Below, piece after piece: positions 35,840 to 44,124 of a stretch of 60,836 nucleotides of DNA; positions within the stretch are counted from its first letter, which is position 1, and every line of letters starts with the position of its first letter. The position numbers were made by a program, and so were the translations under genes. This DNA is from JAJECS01 sp034428595 (GTDB lineage Bacteria > Chloroflexota > UBA11872): contig DAOUHO010000041.1 of NCBI GenBank assembly GCA_034428595.1, positions 1-60,836 of the forward strand, in the 5' to 3' direction. The notes below the pieces were generated by a model. The model had not been told where the DNA came from, searched no databases, and saw nothing but the letters and a program-made list of their open reading frames with translations.

Positions 35840-38380
35840 TCACATATCACGCTCTTCCTGAAGTCCGTCCGGCGGCACGGGCTCGAAGTCGGGCACGGCG
35901 AGGGGTTCGTGGCGGAAGACGGCGGGGGCGCTGAAGGTGTTTTGATGCACCCGGCCGTCGGGATAGATTTCGAGTCGTTGGATTTGGGCGCCGAGGGCAA
36001 AGGTGATGGCGAGTTCCAGCTCTCGGCCGTAGACGCTCTCAAACGCGGCCGCCAGGGCAGCGTCGGTGGGGTCGTAGACGTTGATCCAGTGATCGTTGCC
36101 GGCCTGAACCACCAGCGGATACGACTCGCCTTCGAACTCGAAGGCCAGGGCGGTTTCGGCCCCCGCCGCGGGCGCCGCCAGCCAGACATCGGCACCGGCC
36201 AGGACCGAGTCGCCGATCGGGTGGCCGTGGCGGTCCAGAATCTCGAGCCGCCCGTGCGGGCGCTGCGCGTCCGCAGCCTGCGCGAAGCGCTGCGCGAAGC
36301 CGGTCGTCAGATCGGTGGCGTTCCAGTAGACGATCTGGACTGACTCGGACAGCTCGGCCAGCGTCGAATCGACGTCCCGGTCGGTGGTGAGGCTCACGAC
36401 TAGGTCATAGCCGGCCAGCGCTCCGGCCATAGCCTCCTCGGGAGTGATGAAGTCGGCCTGGGGCGCGTAGCGCCGCAGGAAGTGCCGGATCAGCAGCCGC
36501 TGGTTCTCGAACAGGCCGTTCGTGCCGAGCGGATACGCGTCGGCGGGGTCCCCGATGATGACCGCGCGCGGCAGATCGTCGGCCCGGGTCTCCGCCAGCT
36601 GTGCGAGCTGCTTCTGCGCCAGCTCGTAGCGTCGCCATTCATAGGTGTCGTCGGGGAAGAGGTGCGAGCCCTCCCAGAACTCGTTCCAGCTGTAGATGAA
36701 AACCAGGCTCGGGTTGGTATGCGCGGCGAGCCAATCCGTTTCCTGTAGATAGCGGTTGTCGTCGCGCACCACGCGCGGCAGCCGGTCGCGCGCGGCGACG
36801 CCGCGGTTGTCGAAGATGTAGTTCCAGGTCACGACGTGATGCCCAAACTGCGACTGGGGCACGTCGACCACGAAGTTGAACGGGGCGTAGTCGTCGGGCC
36901 AGCGCTCGAAGGCCAGCTCCTGGACCTGGGACGGCGGCAAGTAGGCGACCGACCAGTCGAAAATCACGTCGACTCCCAGCGCCGTCTCAACGCGCTGCAC
37001 CAGCTCGGTGAAGAACCAGGTCCACGCCTCCGTGTCGTCGAGCGCTTCCGGAAAGCCGTAGGCATAGACCACTACGGGAAGACGACCGTGAGCGTCGTAG
37101 AGCCACAGGTCCGATGGAATTCCTTCGTAGAAGGCGATGACTTCGTCCGAGATCTTGCTCAGGCTGGCCTCGTCCGCCGCGATGTACGCGCGGTCGCTGA
37201 GCACGGCCTGGCCGCCGGCGTGCAGCAGCTCCCAGTCGTAGAACAGGCCGATTGCGAGCTCATGGCGGCGCAGCGAATCAAGCACTGTGGCGGTCGGAGT
37301 CAAATTCGCGCCCTGGTACCACTCCCAGAACACGCCGTCGACGCCTAGGTCGCGGATCAACTCGAAGTTGGCGTCGTAGTAGGCGAGCGACCCGACCTGC
37401 CCCCGCGTGATGCCGATGCGCTCCCACGTGAGCCCGTGGGTGAAGTACTCCGTCGGCAGGTAGTTGTGGTTCCACCAGTCGAAGAAGTGCACGGCGCTTA
37501 CCGGACGCGGCGGCCGCAGGTGGGGCCGCTGGTCGGCGCGATGGGGCTCGGTAGCGTGGGCCGGGATCAGTCCCGTGGCCTGGAGCAGGTCGAGCACCGA
37601 AAGCAGCCGCGGCGCGCCATCCGTGTTGGGGTCATAGACCCACGCCGCCCGTTGTGTCCGCAGGGCGTAGCCCGCGTCCGTCTGCGCGACCGCCATTGGC
37701 AGCCCGTACAGCGCGATCGCCGCATCGTTGTTTGGCAGAGGGTTGCCCGCAGTGCGAAAGGCGTCTCGCAGCGCCACCCGCCACGGCTCCGCGCCCTCGA
37801 GCAGGGCCAGGTGCCGGTTGCGAACGTCATCCCAGGTCTGGCCCTCATCGGCCGACCAATCGGCCGACGCCGGGATCCCGAAGTCCTCCAGCAATTGGGC
37901 GTCGTGCCCACGGGCGGACAGGAGGTCCAGCACGTTCACCATGGCGGCGCCACGCGTGGGGTCCGAGCGCAACAGGCCCCGTTCGAACACTTGCCGCACC
38001 CAGCCGGCGAGCTCGAAGCGGCGCGAGACGGGCGCCCCGAGCGTGTCCTCCCCGCCGAGGTCCCGCCACCCCGACCAGAGGCGAATGCCCCGGTCGTCGG
38101 TGACCGAAAATCCGAGCCCGGGCGCCTCCGCCGCGTCGCCAGCCGCGAAGAAGGCGCCGGCATTTATCGGCGTGGCCGGCTCGGTGGCGCGTACGCGATG
38201 AGCGTCCGCCAGCATTCCCGCCGCCAGCCCGGCGATGCATGCCAGCCAGACGACAGCGCGGAGTCGCCCCGCAATACGCGGCCGATCGCGCCTTCCCACA
38301 TTGATACACGGCAGGGCGTGATTGAGCGGGGTCTGGCGGATTCTTGGCGATACTCGGAATAGCAACGGAAGTCTCATGTC
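35840..38380 (-). CDS. secreted GH99/DUF5010-like glycosidase-type protein
   Basis: About 846 residues from ATG at 38380 (the frame is open to 38443; the start is uncertain). A hydrophobic segment (VVWLACIAGLAAGMLA) marks an export signal. Next come two surface modules: LGAPVSRRFELAGWVRQVFE and the YGLPMA..RTQRAAWVYDPN region. From about residue 300 the sequence resembles GH99/GH71/DUF5010 proteins: HFFDWWNHNYLPTEYF, DGVFWEWYQGA, FYDWELLHAGG, and VFIYSWNEFWEGSHLFPDDT, which carries likely active-site acids. It lies opposite to its neighbours, between rnj and a relic of the rnj end, so it is probably an insertion. Confidence 0.68.
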   Translation of the reverse strand, partial: DMRLPLLFRVSPRIRQTPLNHALPCINVGRRDRPRIAGRLRAVVWLACIAGLAAGMLADAHRVRATEPATPINAGAFFAAGDAAEAPGLGFSVTDDRGIRLWSGWRDLGGEDTLGAPVSRRFELAGWVRQVFERGLLRSDPTRGAAMVNVLDLLSARGHDAQLLEDFGIPASADWSADEGQTWDDVRNRHLALLEGAEPWRVALRDAFRTAGNPLPNNDAAIALYGLPMAVAQTDAGYALRTQRAAWVYDPNTDGAPRLLSVLDLLQATGLIPAHATEPHRADQRPHLRPPRPVSAVHFFDWWNHNYLPTEYFTHGLTWERIGITRGQVGSLAYYDANFELIRDLGVDGVFWEWYQGANLTPTATVLDSLRRHELAIGLFYDWELLHAGGQAVLSDRAYIAADEASLSKISDEVIAFYEGIPSDLWLYDAHGRLPVVVYAYGFPEALDDTEAWTWFFTELVQRVETALGVDVIFDWSVAYLPPSQVQELAFERWPDDYAPFNFVVDVPQSQFGHHVVTWNYIFDNRGVAARDRLPRVVRDDNRYLQETDWLAAHTNPSLVFIYSWNEFWEGSHLFPDDTYEWRRYELAQKQLAQLAETRADDLPRAVIIGDPADAYPLGTNGLFENQRLLIRHFLRRYAPQADFITPEEAMAGALAGYDLVVSLTTDRDVDSTLAELSESVQIVYWNATDLTTGFAQRFAQAADAQRPHGRLEILDRHGHPIGDSVLAGADVWLAAPAAGAETALAFEFEGESYPLVVQAGNDHWINVYDPTDAALAAAFESVYGRELELAITFALGAQIQRLEIYPDGRVHQNTFSAPAVFRHEPLAVPDFEPVPPDGLQEERDM

Positions 38381-38539
38381 TACCGAGGGGGCGTTCAGCA
38401 TGCCAGAGGCCGTGAGTCGTGAAAGGCCCAAGCCGCAGGCCACACTGGAAAATCCGTCGGCCCGCCGGATATCATCGGGCGAAGGTTCGTCGACGCGCCG
38501 GAATCTGAGGCTTACCCAGTCCGGGCGCGGAGTCGATCT

Positions 38540-38630
38540 TCAAACTAAGATTCGGAACTCGCTCGGGAGGCACTAGTTCCACCAGACCCGGCGGCGGCCG
38601 GCGAGCGTGCCGATCGTCACTGAGGTCTAA
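38540..38630 (+). pseudogene. decayed duplicate of the 3' end of rnj
   Basis: Bases 38555-38630 align without gaps to the last 76 bases of rnj (35591-35666) with 61 identities counted by eye; similarity begins about 20 bases earlier. In translation TKIRNSLGRH matches SKIRNSLGRH of RNase J, then a TAG interrupts, then TRRRP..PIVTEV and a stop match again. The fragment lies 39 bp before ftsK. It marks where rnj originally abutted ftsK before the glycosidase-like gene was inserted or the region was duplicated. Confidence 0.88.
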
Positions 38631-38669
38631 AACCGGCGCGCCTCATGCCGCGCCGGCAAGGAGTGCCTC

Positions 38670-40844
38670 GTGGCCAAAACGCGCCGGGCAGCGACCCCAG
38701 CGCCCCGCGCCCCACGGATGGAACGCTGGGACGCGCTGGGGCTTGTCGGAATCGTTCTCAGCGCGCTTGGCCTGACCGCCTTCATCGGTCTATTCAGCCG
38801 TGATGGGTTTGTCGTCGCCGCAAGCGGCGCGGCCTATATCGAGGTGTTCGGCCGCGCGGCATCGATCGCCGCGATTGCGTGCATCCTGGTAGGCCCCGCG
38901 CTGCTGCTGAGTGGAGTGCGGAAGCGAGCGATCATCGGACCGGGACACGTCGCCGCGGCGGTGGTGTTCGTGCTGGGGCTTGCCGCCCTGGTCGGCCTGG
39001 CGGCCCCGGAAGACGCGCTGGCGGCTGACAGCGGCGGCTGGATTGGGCGGTTCATCGGCCATGGACTCGCAGCGAGCGTGGGCGGGGCGCCGGCCTATGC
39101 GCTGCTGGCCGTTGCGACCGTGGCCGCGGTGGGCTACGCCCTGCTGGCATCCACCCACGGCGCGGCGACGACTCGGCTCACGGGGCGGCTGCTAATCGAA
39201 GGCGCCATGCACGTGGCGCGGATCGCAGCCGCCATGGCCTCCGCAACCAAACGTCGCCTTGGACCGATCTTCCGACCGCAATCCGCGGATAAGTCTCGCC
39301 GGGCGGCGGAACCGCCCGCGCCGGCGGCCGACTCGCCCGAAGAGGTCAATGGCTCGTCGACACCCGAAGACTGGCAACAAGGTCCGCTGATCCGCACCGC
39401 GCCCGCCGTGGCGGCGGCGCCGGCCGCCGAGGACGACGACGAGGGCCCGTGGACGCTGCCGCCGATGGATCTGATGCAACCGACACCGCCAGCGACCGAC
39501 GTTCCCGACGCCGAGATTCGGGCCAAGGCCCAGGTGATCGTGGATACGTTGGCTTCCTTCAACATCGATGCCAGCGTGCCGGAGGCGATTCCGGGCCCGG
39601 TGGTGACCCAGTACCTGGTACGGCCGGGCACGGGTGTCAAGGTGGCGCGCATCACCGCGCTGGCCAACGACCTGGCCCTGAAGCTGGCCGCGCACAGCCT
39701 GCGCATCGAGGCCCCGGTACCGGGCCGCCCCTATTTGGGCATCGAGCTCCCCAACGACGAGCCGCTGGTCGTCAGCGTGCGCGAGGTCATGGAGGCCGAG
39801 GCGTGGGTCGCGTCACGCTCCAACCTCAAGCTGGCGCTGGGCAAGGACGTCGCCGGCATGGTGCGCGTAGTCGACCTGACGGCGATGCCGCACTTGTTGA
39901 TTGCGGGGTCCACCGGCGCTGGGAAGTCCGTGTGCCTGACGTCGTTGATCACGGGCTTGCTCTGCCAGACCACGCCGGACGAGCTGCATCTGGTGTTGAT
40001 CGACCCCAAGATGGTCGAGCTGGTGACCTTCGACGGCGTGCCCCATCTGCGCATGCCCGTCGTGACGGACATCGAGGACGCGGTGCCGGTGCTCACGTGG
40101 GTCAGCCGCGAGATGGCCCGGAGATACCGCATCTTCAACAAGGCCGGCGTGCGCAACATCTCCTCGTACAACGCGAACCCGACCGAGGCCACCGACGGCA
40201 AGCCAATGCCCTATCTGGTCACGGTGATCGATGAGCTGGCGGACCTGATGATGACGGCGCCGGGCGACGTGGAGCGCTTGCTCGCCCGGCTGGCCCAGCT
40301 GGCGCGCGCCACGGGCATCCACCTGGTGGTCTCGACCCAGCGGCCGTCGGTGGACGTGGTCACGGGGCTGATCAAGGCCAACTTTCCGACCCGCATCTCG
40401 TTCATGGTCAGCAGCCAGGCCGATTCCCGCACGATCCTGGATGGGGCCGGAGCCGAGCGGCTAATCGGCCGCGGCGACATGCTGTTCGCGCCACCGGAGG
40501 GCGGCAAGCCCATCCGCGTGCAAGGCGTGTACACCGACGACGCGGAGATCAATGCCGTGGTCGATCACTGGCGCGCGCAGGGCCAGCCGCAGACGCTGAC
40601 GACCGACGATCTGCGGGACGCCATCGAGCAGGGGGACTCCGAGGAAGACGAGCTGTACGTGTCCGCGACGGAGTTGGTGATGCGGCACGAGAGCATCACG
40701 CCCGACCTGCTCAGCCGCGAGCTGCGGATCGGCCGAAGCAAGGCGCAGAAGCTGGCCATGCAGCTGGAGGCCGAGGGCTTTGTCGGCCCGCCGGAACCGC
40801 AGTCGGCACGGCGCCAGGTGCTGCAGCGCAGCGAGACGGTCTAG
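38670..40844 (+). CDS. ftsK: DNA translocase FtsK/SpoIIIE
   Basis: A 724-residue septal DNA pump for chromosome segregation. Four transmembrane segments lie within residues ~20-165, followed by an Ala/Pro/acidic linker, the alpha/beta motor domain with Walker A GSTGAGKS (residues 413-420) and Walker B-type LHLVLIDPKMVEL, plus VVSTQRPSVDVVTGLIKANFP, and a C-terminal winged-helix gamma domain (ESITPDLLSRELRIGRSKAQ). GTG at 38670 is preceded by AAGGAG. The linker is short for the family. Confidence 0.95.
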   Translation: MAKTRRAATPAPRAPRMERWDALGLVGIVLSALGLTAFIGLFSRDGFVVAASGAAYIEVFGRAASIAAIACILVGPALLLSGVRKRAIIGPGHVAAAVVFVLGLAALVGLAAPEDALAADSGGWIGRFIGHGLAASVGGAPAYALLAVATVAAVGYALLASTHGAATTRLTGRLLIEGAMHVARIAAAMASATKRRLGPIFRPQSADKSRRAAEPPAPAADSPEEVNGSSTPEDWQQGPLIRTAPAVAAAPAAEDDDEGPWTLPPMDLMQPTPPATDVPDAEIRAKAQVIVDTLASFNIDASVPEAIPGPVVTQYLVRPGTGVKVARITALANDLALKLAAHSLRIEAPVPGRPYLGIELPNDEPLVVSVREVMEAEAWVASRSNLKLALGKDVAGMVRVVDLTAMPHLLIAGSTGAGKSVCLTSLITGLLCQTTPDELHLVLIDPKMVELVTFDGVPHLRMPVVTDIEDAVPVLTWVSREMARRYRIFNKAGVRNISSYNANPTEATDGKPMPYLVTVIDELADLMMTAPGDVERLLARLAQLARATGIHLVVSTQRPSVDVVTGLIKANFPTRISFMVSSQADSRTILDGAGAERLIGRGDMLFAPPEGGKPIRVQGVYTDDAEINAVVDHWRAQGQPQTLTTDDLRDAIEQGDSEEDELYVSATELVMRHESITPDLLSRELRIGRSKAQKLAMQLEAEGFVGPPEPQSARRQVLQRSETV

Positions 40845-40849
40845 CGCCT

Positions 40850-40926
40850 GTAGAGACGCCCAGGCGGGCACTCTTCTTGGGTTGCCGCGCTGGGCAGCCA
40901 CGAGAGCTGCCCCTACACGGGCGTCC
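40850..40926. repeat. GTAGGGGC/GCCCCTAC hairpin-type dispersed repeat
   Basis: This gap after ftsK holds TGTAGAGACGCCC, then GGGCAGCCACGAGAGCTGCC and CCTACACGGGCG. Similar GCCCCTAC-ended hairpins occur at 43198, 55409 and 59893. Confidence 0.6.
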
Positions 40927-40955
40927 TACCACGAGGGGAGAAGAAGCCGGGCGCA

Positions 40956-40984
40956 TTGACGCTGACGCGCTGCCCGGCTATAAG
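40956..40984 (+). promoter_or_regulatory. predicted sigma-70-type promoter of the first DapA-like gene
   Basis: TTGACG (40956-40961), a 17-nt spacer, and TATAAG (40979-40984) are close to consensus. The start codon follows about 60 bp later. Motif match only. Confidence 0.55.
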
Positions 40985-41046
40985 CGACGAAAGCGCCGGG
41001 CGTGCGCGACCTACAGCGGCGCCACAAGCTGGTGGAGGCTGTGCCG

Positions 41047-41982
41047 ATGACGCGTGACGAACTCCGGAAACTCATTCAAGGACCAATTGCGACGGTCCCT
41101 ACGCCGTTCGACGACGACTTCGAGGTCGACCACGGCTGCATGCACGCCGTCACCCAGTGGTGGGTGGAGCAGGGCCTGGTGAAGGGCGCCGCCGTCATCA
41201 AGGTGGCGGCGGCCATGGGCGAGGGCCCCATGCTGAGCGACGAGGAGTGGCCCGCGCTCTTGCGCACCGTGGTGCAGGCGGCCGACGACCGCGCGGCGAT
41301 CGTCTGCGGGCTCCACTACAAGGACACCAAGCGCACGATCAAGGACGCCAAGCGCGCCCAGGACTTGGGAGCGATGGCTCTGCAGGTGTGTCCGCCGGTG
41401 TTCAACCTGCCGAGCCAGGGCGACGTGATCGACTATTTCAGCGATCTTTCCGACGCCATCGACATCGGCGTCATGGTCTATCACACCCACTGGCTGCCCG
41501 GCGGTCGGATGGAGGTGGACACCCTGGACAAGATCGCGGACATCGACCAGGTGGTGAGCATCAAGTGGGCGGCACCCGCGGACGTCGACTACGACGAGAT
41601 GGCCCGCTTCACGGACCGCGTGAGCGTGATTGACAACGGCGGCGGGCCGATCCGCTGTCACCAGCTCGGCGGACGGGGCTACATCAACCTCACCTCGGAG
41701 ATTCACCCGCCGCACGACCTGCGCGTGTGGGAGCTCCTGGAATCGAAGCAGTACGACGAGGCGCAGACGCTGTTCGACTCGGTGAATGAGCCGCTGCGCC
41801 TGTTTGCCGAGCGCATGGATCAGCGGTCCGGCGGGCAGGGGCGGGTGAAGAAGGGGCTGATGGCGGTGATGGGCCGTCCCGTGGGGGCCTCGCGGCCGCC
41901 GTCGAAGCCCCTCAACGACCAAGAGCTCGATGAGCTCCGCGAGATCGTGCACGGCTTCGGGTGGCCGGTGGCGAGCGGCTAG
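41047..41982 (+). CDS. DapA/NAL-family aldolase paralogue A, not DHDPS
   Basis: A 311-residue member of the pyruvate-dependent class I aldolase/dehydratase family. The Schiff-base lysine is K173 in VVSIKWAAP and the Tyr of the proton relay is probably in VYHTHWLPGG. However, the DHDPS motifs TTGE, YYNKP and YNVPGRT are replaced by AAMGEGP, CPPVFN and YHTHWLPG, and the substrate-binding Arg is missing, so it should act on another substrate (for example a keto-sugar acid). ATG at 41047 is used. Paralogue B lies 260 bp downstream on the same strand, and an oxidoreductase and an exporter follow. Confidence 0.75.
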   Translation: MTRDELRKLIQGPIATVPTPFDDDFEVDHGCMHAVTQWWVEQGLVKGAAVIKVAAAMGEGPMLSDEEWPALLRTVVQAADDRAAIVCGLHYKDTKRTIKDAKRAQDLGAMALQVCPPVFNLPSQGDVIDYFSDLSDAIDIGVMVYHTHWLPGGRMEVDTLDKIADIDQVVSIKWAAPADVDYDEMARFTDRVSVIDNGGGPIRCHQLGGRGYINLTSEIHPPHDLRVWELLESKQYDEAQTLFDSVNEPLRLFAERMDQRSGGQGRVKKGLMAVMGRPVGASRPPSKPLNDQELDELREIVHGFGWPVASG

Positions 41983-42000
41983 TGATTCGTCGGCTGTGTC

Positions 42001-42162
42001 GGGTCCCTTCTCCCCTGGTGCGATGTCTGCAATAGCTGGTTAACACCCCACGCTCAAGCCTCGGATCACCCTCACCCCAGCCCTCTCCCATCAAGGGAGA
42101 GGGCGCCGGAGGGAGCCGCGTCCGGTCCCTTCTCCCCTGGTGGGAGAAGGTTAGGATGAGGG
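42001..42162. repeat. cluster of three palindromic repeats between the DapA-like genes
   Basis: Three family members lie here: CCCTTCTCCCCTGGTGCGA (42005-42023, a half element), CCCTCTCCCATCAAGGGAGA (42081-42100, with CACCCTCACC before it), and CCCTTCTCCCCTGGTGGGAG followed by AAGGTTAGGATGAGG (42127-42161, full element in opposite polarity). Together they fill most of the gap. Confidence 0.75.
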
Positions 42163-42242
42163 GCCGCGACGACCGCGCGGGGGGCACGCACGCTGGTCAA
42201 CGAGACTTGCGACCCATCACCGCGGAGACGGGAGGTATCCCC

Positions 42243-43190
42243 ATGCTGACCATCGACGAGGCCAAGGCGCGGCTGCAGGGTGTGGTCGTGCCGATCGCGA
42301 CGATCTTCACCGACGACGGCGCGGTCGATCTCGACGGCTTGGCGTCCAACGTGCAGTGGCTTATCGACCAGGGCGCGCGGCAAGGAAACACGGTGTTCCT
42401 GGCCGCGGGCTCCGGCGGCGATTTCACCGCGCTGAGCACGGTGGAGCGGCGCCAGGTGATCCAGACGATCGTGGACGTGAGCGGAGGACAGGTTCCGGTG
42501 ATGGCCGGCGTGCAGAGCACCGACATCCGCGTCGTGATCGAGCTGTGCCAGTTCTGCGAGGACCTGGGCGTGGATGCGGCGCAGATCAGCGCGGCGTACT
42601 ACTACACGGTGACGCCCGAGGACTCCGTGGCCTGGCACGAGGAAGTGGCGCGGCACACCAACGTGGGCTTCGCGGCCTACAGCCATTGGTACAGCGGGTC
42701 GAAATATGACGTGCCGGTGGACCTGATGGCGCGACTGGTCGAGCTGCCGAACACGATCGCGGTCAAGTGGGGCTCGCCGGACATGGGCAACCATCTCGAT
42801 GGGCTGCGCCGGTTCCTGCCGCTGGCCGCGGTGGTGGACAACTCGCCGCTGGTGGTGTTGGGCCACATCCTGGGCTGTCGCGCGTGGATCAGCCACGTGC
42901 CCAACTTCCTGCCGCAGCACTCGTGGCGCGTGTGGGAGCTGACGCAGGAGCGCCGCTACGAGGAGGCACAGCGCGTCTTTGACGAGTTCATGGTTCCCTA
43001 CGGCGAGATCATCGGCCGCATCGGCGCGCAGACGGCGGGCGAGGGCGTGTTCGTGAAGCCCTGGATGGAGGCGATGGGCCTTCAGGCCGGGGGCTCGCGG
43101 CTGCCATCGCGGGACGTTGCCGCGACGCCTGAAACGCATGCGGAGATTCGCGAAATTCTGACGCGGCAGCTCGAGGCCGTGCCGGCGTAG
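42243..43190 (+). CDS. DapA/NAL-family aldolase paralogue B, not DHDPS
   Basis: A 315-residue relative of paralogue A. K175 in IAVKWGSPD is the expected Schiff-base lysine and AYSHWYSGSKY holds the likely Tyr. The canonical TTGE is AAGSGGD and YNVPGRT is absent, so lysine-pathway DHDPS activity is unlikely. Both paralogues share the 'YxHW' and 'KW' signatures and the C-terminal RVWELxxxxxYxEAQ stretch, so they form one subfamily. ATG at 42243 follows GGGAGG. Confidence 0.75.
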   Translation: MLTIDEAKARLQGVVVPIATIFTDDGAVDLDGLASNVQWLIDQGARQGNTVFLAAGSGGDFTALSTVERRQVIQTIVDVSGGQVPVMAGVQSTDIRVVIELCQFCEDLGVDAAQISAAYYYTVTPEDSVAWHEEVARHTNVGFAAYSHWYSGSKYDVPVDLMARLVELPNTIAVKWGSPDMGNHLDGLRRFLPLAAVVDNSPLVVLGHILGCRAWISHVPNFLPQHSWRVWELTQERRYEEAQRVFDEFMVPYGEIIGRIGAQTAGEGVFVKPWMEAMGLQAGGSRLPSRDVAATPETHAEIREILTRQLEAVPA

Positions 43191-43197
43191 GGTCGTA

Positions 43198-43272
43198 GTG
43201 ACCCAGGGGCGCCCACAAGGGACGCCCCTACATGGCCTCGTCCGGTGTGGGGGCAGCCCTTGCGGCTGCCCG
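43198..43272. repeat. GGGGCGCCC / GTGGGGGCAGCCC hairpin-type dispersed repeat
   Basis: AGGGGCGCCCACAAGGGACG followed by CCCCTACATGG, then GTGTGGGGGCAGCCCTTGCG and GCTGCCC, gives two adjoining hairpins. The same two-part arrangement recurs at 59893-59960. Confidence 0.7.
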
Positions 43273-43353
43273 ACGGCGCGTGCCAGCGGTCACCAATTTG
43301 CATTACAATGTCATTCACAGTTTAGTTTGGCATAGCAAGAACAAGGGGCATGC

Positions 43354-43617
43354 ATGCCGGCCAATAAGCTGGTGCAGGCGCGCATTGACGGGGCGGTGAA
43401 AGAAGAGGCGGCAGCCGTATTGGCCACCATGGGCCTGACCGTATCCGACGCGGTGCGGCTCTTGCTGACCCGGGTGGCGCACGACAAGACGCTGCCGTTC
43501 GCCCCACTCACTCCAAACGAAACCACGATCGCGGCAATGCGGGAAGCCCGCGCCGGCGGCCTTGAGCAATTCGACAGCGTCGACGAGCTGCTCGACGACC
43601 TGCACGCGCCGGAGTGA
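43354..43617 (+). CDS. RelB/DinJ-family antitoxin, orphan
   Basis: An 87-residue RHH-type antitoxin: KLVQARIDGAVKEEAAAVLA forms the ribbon and first helix, and MGLTVSDAVRLLLTRVAHDK the second helix typical of RelB/DinJ; the C-terminus ends DSVDELLDDLHAPE. ATG at 43354 follows AAGGGG. A RelE/YafQ-type toxin would be expected within a few bases, but the next ~500 bp have no such gene and turn abruptly AT-rich. The toxin has probably been lost. Confidence 0.78.
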   Translation: MPANKLVQARIDGAVKEEAAAVLATMGLTVSDAVRLLLTRVAHDKTLPFAPLTPNETTIAAMREARAGGLEQFDSVDELLDDLHAPE

Positions 43618-44124
43618 GCCAGCCCGAGCAACACGCTTGAGTTGCTTCTGAAGCGCCCCAGTCGTGATGCCCGGGCAGAGGCTCGCTCCAAGCTTCGAAG
43701 CTATATATCTAAGTGACCACGTTCATATAATTTTTTCAAGCAATTGCAGTGTGATGATCACAGCCATGACCAGTCGCCGGTCTATAAATATATTTACTAT
43801 CACGACCTTCCCCTTTCTCTTTTGCGGGCAAATTACCCAATCATGATGATACAGCCCCCTTGGTCCAATGTCAAGTTAAAAGTGTGGTCTGCCCCGGAAC
43901 AACCTCGCCTAAACCGGGCTCATCAGCATACGTTTATACTATGCCTATAGCGCCAGGATGACTTGCATGACGAATCTATCTTGCTTGTGAGGCTAGAATT
44001 CTTGAGCGATCCGTATTACAGGTGTCTATACGTTTAGCAAAACGAGTACTGCGGGAGCAGTTTCGAAAAGGAAGTTGCCCTTTCTAGACCACGTGGGTGA
44101 TGCCGACACCTCGTTGGAACTCTT
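43618..44124. other. AT-rich noncoding island
   Basis: About 500 bp with clearly lower GC than the rest (for example TATATATCTAAG, ATATAATTTTTTC and TATAAATATATTTACTATC between 43700 and 43802). No gene with recognisable features is present. It contains TGTGATGATCACA (43750-43762), a perfect inverted repeat, and TCAAGTTAAAAGTGTGGTC (43872-43890), which faintly recalls insertion-sequence ends. Base composition suggests recently acquired or decayed foreign DNA beside the orphan antitoxin. Confidence 0.6.

Noticed and set aside
42001..42162. Clustered repeats considered as a CRISPR array
   Set aside because: The units are palindromes of unequal spacing and opposite polarity, without regular spacers or cas genes.
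43750..43762. TGTGATGATCACA, resembling a CRP site
   Set aside because: CRP sites have a 6-nt spacer between TGTGA and TCACA; here it is 3 nt, and no gene starts nearby.
43866..43900. Possible insertion-sequence end (TCAAGTTAAAAGTGTGGTC)
   Set aside because: No second inverted repeat, target duplication or transposase fragment could be seen.
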